A stretch of DNA of 8,946 bases from Thermoproteota archaeon (GTDB lineage Archaea > Korarchaeota > Korarchaeia > Korarchaeales > Korarchaeaceae), in the NCBI GenBank assembly GCA_003661265.1, contig QMVU01000023.1:1-8946 (forward strand), given 5' to 3'. Each line of letters starts with the position of its first letter. Position 1 is the first letter of the stretch. Below are positions 4,181-8,946 of this stretch, piece after piece. Below the pieces are notes generated by a model. The model saw only the letters and a list, made by a program, of their open reading frames with translations, made no database searches and was not told where the DNA came from. A program made the position numbers and the translations under genes.

Positions 4181-7122
4181 ATCAAAATCCTCCTTCCGTC
4201 TAGATCCCATTCCTTGAGATAGCAACCTTTAGGAACCTCTTCCTCATTTTCTATGAACTTCAGCTTCCTCGCATCTATGTCTCCGAGTATGGAGGGAATA
4301 TAGGGTTCTATCATATCCCTCGTCTCATCGTCTGCAAGGACCCAACAATCTATTTTCTCCACGCCTCTCCTCAGTCCCATCTGCTTTCTCATCTCTTGAA
4401 TCCTGCGCCTCACGTCTGCCACTAAGCCAGCTGCCATCTCCTCTCTCGTTATCTCTATATCCAGATAGAGCGTTCCTCCATCAAATTGAACCACTGAAAA
4501 TTTGCCTTCTGGCTTTTGATCGTGAGGTATTGCCCTTACTTCCGATACATTACCCTCCACTCTGAAGAGAAAAGAGAACTTGTCAAGTGCTCCCTTTAAC
4601 ACCGGGTCGGCCGTGGCTACAAGGGCTTTTCTGAGCGGTTGTCTTTTCTTTATCCTTGCAGAGGCTCTAGCTGTATTTATTGCTTCAAGCAGAGCCTTTG
4701 CTGCTTGCATTTCCTGTTCAATAGCTTCATCTATGAGTTCTGGTCTTGCTTCAGGCCAGTTGAACATGTGAATGCTCTCAGGATCTGAATCCTGCTTAAA
4801 GGATTCTAGATAGATTTTCTCCGTTATGAAGGGGAGGAAGGGAGCAAGCATAACCAGGATCCTTTTCAGAACCATATACAGGAGAGAACTCACTATTTCT
4901 CTCCCCTTACCCGATGACTTTAGCTTTTCTCTGGCTAATCTTATATAGAATCTGCTCAGATCGTTTATAACGAAGTCTAATAGCTGGTTAAAGGCTTCAT
5001 GGATGTACAATTTATCCATCTTCTCCTTAACTTCCATCGTCAACTTCTCAATCCTTGACAGCAACCACCGATCCTCTGGATCTAACTTATCCAGGTTTTC
5101 TAAGACTATAGATTCGTCTAAATCTAACTGGGAGCAATATAATCCTAGGAAAGCGTATACATTCCATATTATGTTTAGCTTCCTAAACGAGTTCTCCAAT
5201 TCCCTCCAAGAGAACCTTATATCTGACCACGGTGTTTTAGAGGCGACAAATGCTCGGAAAGCATCTCTTCCATATTTTGACACTATCTGCATCACTGGCA
5301 CGAAGTTTCCTAGGGATTTATGCATCTCCCGGCCCTGTTCATCGAGCATCATTCCGTGGACCATCACGGTCTCATAAGGGACTGAATCGAAGAGCAATAC
5401 GCCCAGCCTTAGGAGTGAATAAAACCATCCGTTAGGAACCTGATCCAAACCTTCCACTACAAAGTTTACCGGCATCCATTCTCTCAATATCTCCTTTTGT
5501 TTTGGAAAGTTCAAGCTAGCATAGAAGGCTGCTCCTGAATCGTACCATACATCCAATATGTCCGGCACTCTTCTCATCTCTCCGCCGCACTCACACCTCC
5601 AGGTTAAGGTGTCCACAACATGTTTGTGAAGATCTTCTATTTTCCTCCCTGTTTTTTCCTCAAGTTCCTTCTTAGATCCTATAACTTCAATCCTATTGCA
5701 GGAGTCACACCGCCAAATCGGTATTGGGGTTCCCCAGAAGCGCTGCCTGGATATTATCCAGTCCCTGACCTCCATCAGCCAATTTTTGAATCTCCTCTCT
5801 CCAGCCCATGATGGAAGCCATTTTGCCTTCATACATTCTTCTACTAATTTTGATCTCAAGTCCTCTAGCCTAATGAACCACTGATCCGTAGCCCTCATGA
5901 TTAGTGGGGTTTTGCACCTCCAACATATTGGATACTTGTGCACAATTTTCCCAGACCATAGAAGGCTTCCTTTCTCTTTGAGATCGGAGATTATAATGTC
6001 ATTGGCTTTTCTAACATCTAATCCTCTGTATTTGCCTGCTTCATCCGTGAAAATTCCCTGATCGTTTACTGGAGAGAGAACTGGCATTCCATAACCGACA
6101 TGGCAGACTTCAAAGTCTTCCTCACCGTGACCTGGGGCGGCATGAACGCATCCAGTTCCTTCTTCAAGCGTGACGTATTTCTCTGAGAGTACCACCTTAT
6201 GCTCTATCCCCTTTTGAATGGGAATCAATTCAACCAAGGGGTGCTCGTACTTAAGCCCCTCAAGCTGGGATCCAGGAAAAGTCTCAACTACCTCATAATC
6301 CTCTATTCCTACTTCCTCGAAGACCTTATCCACCAAATCCGCAGCTAATATCAAATATTCGTCTCCAACTCTGACTTTAGCGTATTGAAATTTTGGATTC
6401 ACCATGACAGCAACGTTTCCAGGTAAGGTCCAAGGGGTTGTAGTCCATATCAGGATGCTTAGACCCTTCTCGCCCTGAACCGGAAACTTAACATATATGG
6501 AGGGATCTGCCAGTTCTTTGTACTCATTAAGCTCATAATCCGCTAATACAGTTTCGCATCTCGGGCACCAATGAACAACTTTTAACCCAATTCTAATCCT
6601 ACCTTTCTCCCAAATTTCCTTTATGGACCACCATATGCTCTCTATGTAGTCGCTCTCAAACGTCATATAGGGGTTGTTCCAGTCCATTGAAACCCCAAGC
6701 TGTCTGAAGATTTCAGTCATCGCCCTTAGGTTGTGTAATGCCAACTCCTTGCATTTCATTATGAAATGAGAGATGCCGTATTCCTTTATCTCATTCTTCC
6801 TACCTATTCCAAGGGATTTTTCGGTAAGAACTTCAATTGGAAGACCATGAGTGTCCCATCCGGGCCTGTCATTCACGTTCATTCCTAAAGCTCTGACGTA
6901 TCTAATGACTATATCCTTGAGCACTTTGTTCCAAGCGGTTCCAGGATGCGGCTCCTCGCTTGACGGGTAGGGAGGCCCGTCTAAGAAGTAAAATTTCCGT
7001 CCCTTCCTTCTCATTTCCCTTACCTTTTCGTATACTCTCTCCTTAAACCAGAAATTCAATATCTCCTCCTCAAACTCGGCTGGGTTATATTGTCTACTTG
7101 AGAGGAGCCGTACTCTAGCCAT
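4159..7122 (-). CDS. ileS: Isoleucyl-tRNA synthetase
   Basis: This 987-residue class Ia synthetase charges tRNA-Ile. In order: a Rossmann half with the HIGH equivalent H59-P-G-T62; CPRC (186-189); a CP1 editing insertion with WTTTPWTLPGN (226-236) and GTGCVHAAPGHGEEDF (322-337, metal-site Asp336), so editing looks intact; CWRC (400-403); DWIISRQRFWGTPIP (454-468); a Cys cluster RCDSC/CEC (471-512); EGLDQVPNGWFYSLL (557-571); EMHKSLGN as the KMSKS equivalent (599-606, Lys602); an anticodon-binding helical region (about 640-830); and a C-terminal domain to 987. Two loops deviate: PPYPSSEEPHPGT carries one extra residue and lacks the usual Gly before the HIGH His, and DQxRGWF is DQVPNGWF with one extra residue and no Arg. 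ATG at 7122 follows GGTGA with 5 bases between. The gene diverges from the 5S gene and overlaps aspS by 22 bases. The reading frame is continuous, with no sign of pseudogenisation. Confidence 0.95.
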   Translation of the reverse strand: MARVRLLSSRQYNPAEFEEEILNFWFKERVYEKVREMRRKGRKFYFLDGPPYPSSEEPHPGTAWNKVLKDIVIRYVRALGMNVNDRPGWDTHGLPIEVLTEKSLGIGRKNEIKEYGISHFIMKCKELALHNLRAMTEIFRQLGVSMDWNNPYMTFESDYIESIWWSIKEIWEKGRIRIGLKVVHWCPRCETVLADYELNEYKELADPSIYVKFPVQGEKGLSILIWTTTPWTLPGNVAVMVNPKFQYAKVRVGDEYLILAADLVDKVFEEVGIEDYEVVETFPGSQLEGLKYEHPLVELIPIQKGIEHKVVLSEKYVTLEEGTGCVHAAPGHGEEDFEVCHVGYGMPVLSPVNDQGIFTDEAGKYRGLDVRKANDIIISDLKEKGSLLWSGKIVHKYPICWRCKTPLIMRATDQWFIRLEDLRSKLVEECMKAKWLPSWAGERRFKNWLMEVRDWIISRQRFWGTPIPIWRCDSCNRIEVIGSKKELEEKTGRKIEDLHKHVVDTLTWRCECGGEMRRVPDILDVWYDSGAAFYASLNFPKQKEILREWMPVNFVVEGLDQVPNGWFYSLLRLGVLLFDSVPYETVMVHGMMLDEQGREMHKSLGNFVPVMQIVSKYGRDAFRAFVASKTPWSDIRFSWRELENSFRKLNIIWNVYAFLGLYCSQLDLDESIVLENLDKLDPEDRWLLSRIEKLTMEVKEKMDKLYIHEAFNQLLDFVINDLSRFYIRLAREKLKSSGKGREIVSSLLYMVLKRILVMLAPFLPFITEKIYLESFKQDSDPESIHMFNWPEARPELIDEAIEQEMQAAKALLEAINTARASARIKKRQPLRKALVATADPVLKGALDKFSFLFRVEGNVSEVRAIPHDQKPEGKFSVVQFDGGTLYLDIEITREEMAAGLVADVRRRIQEMRKQMGLRRGVEKIDCWVLADDETRDMIEPYIPSILGDIDARKLKFIENEEEVPKGCYLKEWDLDGRRILIWIRKVS
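4189..4195 (-). promoter_or_regulatory. Strong Shine-Dalgarno for aspS, inside ileS
   Basis: The minus strand reads AAGGAGG, then 8 bases, then ATG (4178-4180). It lies within the last codons of ileS, whose TGA is at 4159-4161. It decides the aspS start in favour of 4180 and suggests translational coupling of the two synthetases. Confidence 0.8.
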
Positions 7123-7127
7123 CTACT

Positions 7128-7132
7128 TCACC
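7128..7132 (-). promoter_or_regulatory. Ribosome binding site of ileS
   Basis: The minus strand reads GGTGA, complementary to the TCACC near the 3' end of archaeal 16S rRNA, with 5 bases before the ATG at 7122. It supports the annotated ileS start. Confidence 0.6.
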
Positions 7133-7158
7133 AGTTCAGCAAAGCACAGCTTAAAATC

Positions 7159-7166
7159 ATATTTAA
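7159..7166 (-). promoter_or_regulatory. Putative TATA box of the ileS-aspS operon
   Basis: On the minus strand TTAAATAT lies about 40 bases before the ileS ATG. Transcription would start near 7135, leaving a leader of roughly 14 bases that contains the GGTGA ribosome site. It is about 40 bp from the oppositely oriented 5S promoter. Confidence 0.55.
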
Positions 7167-7201
7167 GATCCACGGTCAAAGCAGCTTGCCCTGAAATAAA
7201 C

Positions 7202-7209
7202 TTTTAAAG
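7202..7209 (+). promoter_or_regulatory. TATA box of the 5S rRNA gene
   Basis: TTTTAAAG lies 26-27 bases (centre to start) upstream of the predicted 5S 5' end at 7232, the canonical archaeal spacing. A purine/A-rich AAATAAAC precedes it as a plausible TFB-recognition element. It indicates that the 5S gene is transcribed on its own rather than from an rRNA operon. Confidence 0.65.
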
Positions 7210-7231
7210 CCTGCATACTCCTACAGGATAT

Positions 7232-7361
7232 GGGGGCTGGGCGGCCATAGCGGCCTGGGACACACCCGGACCCATTCCGAACCCGGAAGTTAAGCCAGGC
7301 CGCGTTCCGTGGAGTACTGAGCTCCGCAAGGGCTCGGGAAACACGGAAGCTGCTAACCCCC
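7232..7361 (+). rRNA. rrf: 5S ribosomal RNA, stand-alone gene
   Basis: About 130 nt with the conserved 5S core: CCATAGCGGCC (7244-7254), CATTCCGAAC (7273-7282) and CCGGAAGTTAAG (7283-7294). The fold is visible. Helix I pairs GGGGG (7232-7236) with CCCCC (7357-7361) and continues imperfectly. Helix II pairs GCGGCCTGG (7250-7258) with CCAGGCCGC (7295-7303), nine perfect pairs. Helix III closes CCGG against CCGG. Helix IV pairs TTCCGTG (7305-7311) with CACGGAA (7342-7348), capped by an inner GAGC/GCTC hairpin. Ends are set by helix I and may be off by one to three bases. No 16S, 23S or tRNA gene adjoins it, an unlinked arrangement known from many TACK archaea. It acts in the central protuberance of the large subunit. 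Confidence 0.95.
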
Positions 7362-7380
7362 TCTCCTTCTATGGAAATTC

Positions 7381-7388
7381 TTTTAACA
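7381..7388 (+). promoter_or_regulatory. Putative TATA box of the aminotransferase gene
   Basis: TTTTAACA lies about 33 bases before the ATG at 7418 and 19 bases after the 5S end. It predicts a transcript start near 7408-7412 with a leader of under 10 bases. The same T-rich run could also serve as the 5S terminator, so the assignment is tentative. Confidence 0.4.
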
Positions 7389-7417
7389 TTAAGAGCATCT
7401 GGAGATAGCGATGTGAC

Positions 7418-8656
7418 ATGGGCACATCTCTTTCCCAAGTAGCTAAATATGCACTGGAGAATCCTAGCTCAATCAGAGAAATTATGAGCGTGGTTGCTGA
7501 TTTCAGAAAGCATCCAGAGAAATATCCAAGGCGCCTGATCTATCTTGGAGGTGGTTGGCCCCAGGATCCTCCTCCGGAACCACTAAGAAAAGCATTTCTT
7601 CAGATCGCCGAGAATAAAGAGGAGTTTAGGCTCGCAGCAAGGTATCCCCCTACAAGAGGGGACCCCGATTTCTTGGAGGCGCTGGTTATATATGAGAGAG
7701 AAATATTTGGGAGAGAAGTTGAAGAGGCTGAACTTCTCAGCGGCATTGGTTCAACAGATCTAGCTGTAGCTCTCTTCTTCTCAATATTGGATCCAGGAGA
7801 TGAAGTTATTCTTACAAATCCGTGTTATCTCAACTATACAAGGCAGATAGAGATCGTTAGCAGGCTTGGCGTCAGCATAAAGAGGTGGCCCACCATAAAG
7901 GATGGAGAATTTAGCCCGGATCTAGATGAACTTCAGGGTTTAATAACAGATAAAACAAAACTCATCCTGCTAGTTACTCCAGGAAATCCAGATGGTCAAG
8001 TTTTTGATGAGAAAATATTTGAAGGTGTAGTGGAGACAGCCTTAGATAAAAACGTGTTTGTTGCCATCGATATAGCATATAGAGCATTCCACTATGAAAC
8101 TGGAATTCCCTCATATCTATCTAGACCACGGAGAGAGAACGAAATCTGGATAGCAACACTTTCAAAGGAATTAAGGGTTCCTGGATGGAGGATGGGTTAT
8201 CTTATAGCCGAGCCTGAACTTATAAGGGCAATTGAAACAATACAGCAAGCCATGACATTGTGCCCAGCCCATCCTCAACAGCTAGCTTTTGTTAAAATGC
8301 TTAGTCAGGAGGACATCATAAGAGAACTGCGGAGCTTTTTGCTGGAGGAAACACCAAAGAAGTATCATAAAATTGCCTCGTTAGTGTGCGATGAATTAGA
8401 TAAAGTCCCTCACATCCGATATCTTCGTCCAGCAGGAGGTTTTTACGTCTTTTTTGATGTTAAAGAAATCTTAGAAGATTCAAAAACCTTCGTATCCCAG
8501 CTGTTGAATGACTGGCAGGTTGCTCTAGCGCCTGGGGTTGACTTTGGAATGGAGGGGTGGGTAAGACTCTCATTTGCGCCTGTAGTAGAGGATCAGGAAC
8601 TCTTGGTAGAGGGAATGGAAAGAATCAGGAAGTTTATATCTTCTAGGCTTTCATAA
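7418..8656 (+). CDS. Class I/II PLP-dependent aminotransferase, substrate unknown
   Basis: The 412-residue protein has the fold type I layout of the aspartate/alanine aminotransferase superfamily. Visible landmarks are the cofactor-phosphate loop GSTD (111-114), Tyr137 in NPCY stacking near the cofactor, Asn190 in PGNPDG (188-193, usually NPTG), Asp218 and Tyr221 in IDIAY contacting the pyridine ring, the Schiff-base lysine Lys250 in TLSKELRVPGWRMGY with Arg258, and Arg383 in GWVRLSFAP, the usual substrate carboxylate-binding arginine. All residues needed for catalysis are present, so it should be active and cytosolic. The substrate cannot be named; the SKxxxVPGWR wording resembles archaeal alanine/aspartate-type enzymes. 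The N-terminal 40 residues form an extra helical-looking segment before the LGGGWP strand. ATG at 7418 follows GGAGAT (7401-7406) at 11 bases. The gene is monocistronic: 5S lies upstream and convergent S26e downstream, with a 79-bp gap. Confidence 0.88.
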   Translation: MGTSLSQVAKYALENPSSIREIMSVVADFRKHPEKYPRRLIYLGGGWPQDPPPEPLRKAFLQIAENKEEFRLAARYPPTRGDPDFLEALVIYEREIFGREVEEAELLSGIGSTDLAVALFFSILDPGDEVILTNPCYLNYTRQIEIVSRLGVSIKRWPTIKDGEFSPDLDELQGLITDKTKLILLVTPGNPDGQVFDEKIFEGVVETALDKNVFVAIDIAYRAFHYETGIPSYLSRPRRENEIWIATLSKELRVPGWRMGYLIAEPELIRAIETIQQAMTLCPAHPQQLAFVKMLSQEDIIRELRSFLLEETPKKYHKIASLVCDELDKVPHIRYLRPAGGFYVFFDVKEILEDSKTFVSQLLNDWQVALAPGVDFGMEGWVRLSFAPVVEDQELLVEGMERIRKFISSRLS

Positions 8657-8735
8657 AAGCTGGAAGAGTTCTAGGAGGGGGTTACATAAAGGAGAAGCAC
8701 TAAGTCTATACACCGCTGTTTTTCGAAAAGGAAGC

Positions 8736-8946
8736 CTAAACAATCTGTTTTTTCAGGAATTTAAGGGGAATTCCTCTCTGGGTCCTGGTTGTACGAGTTA
8801 ACTTCCTCTCTTCCTCTGCCCTGGGTCTTACGATGCCTCTATGTATCGCGCAACTTATGCAATAATACCTAGTGACCGGTTTTCTAGAAACATAGGTCCC
8901 CTGTCTCTCTAGTTCAGAGGAGATTTGTCCTCTGATAGGTGATACC
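8736..8946 (-). CDS. rps26e: Ribosomal protein S26e, C-terminal part, cut by the right edge
   Basis: The last 69 codons of a small-subunit protein are visible, ending in TAG (8736-8738). The segment SSELERQGTYVSRKPVTRYY followed by CISCAIHRGIVRPRAEEERK matches the second half of S26e, including the C-terminal CxxC (Cys29 and Cys32 of the visible part), the latter half of the zinc site. In eukaryotes S26 lies at the mRNA exit channel of the small subunit. The first CxxC and the start lie beyond the window. After EEERK the protein continues with about 20 residues (ending GIPLKFLKKQIV), a little longer than the short basic tails I know from crenarchaeal homologues. S26e is absent from Euryarchaeota in published surveys, which points to a TACK or Asgard host. 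Confidence 0.88.
   Translation of the reverse strand, partial: VSPIRGQISSELERQGTYVSRKPVTRYYCISCAIHRGIVRPRAEEERKLTRTTRTQRGIPLKFLKKQIV

Noticed and set aside
4181..4225. An upstream TTG start at 4225 for aspS, adding 15 residues
   Set aside because: The added codons lie wholly in the ileS coding region, no Shine-Dalgarno precedes the TTG, and AAGGAGG sits at ideal distance before the ATG at 4180, giving the usual family length.
5003..5377. Antisense open frame inside ileS (plus strand, 124 codons)
   Set aside because: The product is low-complexity and Ser-rich as expected from complementing ileS codons, and no promoter or ribosome site is evident.
7241..7255. Tandem GCGGCC copies (7241-7246 and 7250-7255)
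   Set aside because: Both are part of the 5S rRNA, the second forming helix II; this is ordinary rRNA structure.
7163..7438. Open frame antisense across the 5S gene (minus strand, 91 codons)
   Set aside because: It covers the 5S rRNA and its promoter on the opposite strand, shows no recognisable protein family and is explained as a shadow of the structured rRNA sequence.
7418..8656. NPDG in place of NPTG in the aminotransferase as a sign of lost function
   Set aside because: The Asn that contacts the cofactor is kept, and Lys250, Asp218, Tyr221 and Arg383 are all present; variation at the third residue of this motif occurs in active enzymes.

Overview
The window reads as a chromosomal segment of a thermophilic-type archaeon, most likely from the TACK/Asgard side of the tree. 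The pointers are an archaeal AMP phosphorylase, archaeal-type IleRS and AspRS, TATA-box promoters at the expected distance from starts, a free-standing 5S rRNA gene, and the C-terminal part of ribosomal protein S26e, which is known from crenarchaeote-like archaea and eukaryotes but not from Euryarchaeota. No mobile element, CRISPR array, tRNA gene or prophage is visible. The assignment rests on recognised families and could not be checked by a search.

Layout, left to right. (1) On the minus strand, the first 29 codons of an unrecognised gene run off the left edge (1-87). Behind it lies a 345-residue DHH/RecJ-family protein whose metal-binding motifs are largely degraded (133-1170). (2) A 169-bp divergent intergenic region holds two putative promoters with a 22-bp near-perfect dyad between them (1223-1244). 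(3) A plus-strand AMP phosphorylase (deoA, 1340-2896) converges, with only 3 bp to spare, on (4) a minus-strand two-gene operon, ileS then aspS. The aspS start lies inside the end of ileS behind a strong Shine-Dalgarno. (5) Divergent from ileS, a lone 5S rRNA gene with its own TATA box (about 7232-7361) is followed at once by (6) a class I/II PLP aminotransferase (7418-8656). (7) Convergent with it, the last 69 codons of S26e enter from the right edge (8736-8946).

Much of the content serves translation (IleRS, AspRS, 5S rRNA, S26e). AMP phosphorylase belongs to the archaeal nucleoside 5'-monophosphate degradation route feeding ribose-1,5-bisphosphate to type III RuBisCO. The aminotransferase is an amino-acid metabolism enzyme of unknown substrate.

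The points most worth a second look are the two synthetases and the DHH protein. The AspRS carries changes at several residues that contact aspartate in the family (Ser to Asp, Lys to Arg, Asp to Ala, canonical to here) and has Ser at both positions used to judge tRNA discrimination. The IleRS has one-residue insertions in two near-universal active-site loops. The DHH protein looks like a catalytically impaired, Cdc45-like RecJ relative. These are readings against family sequences from memory; alignments would settle them.
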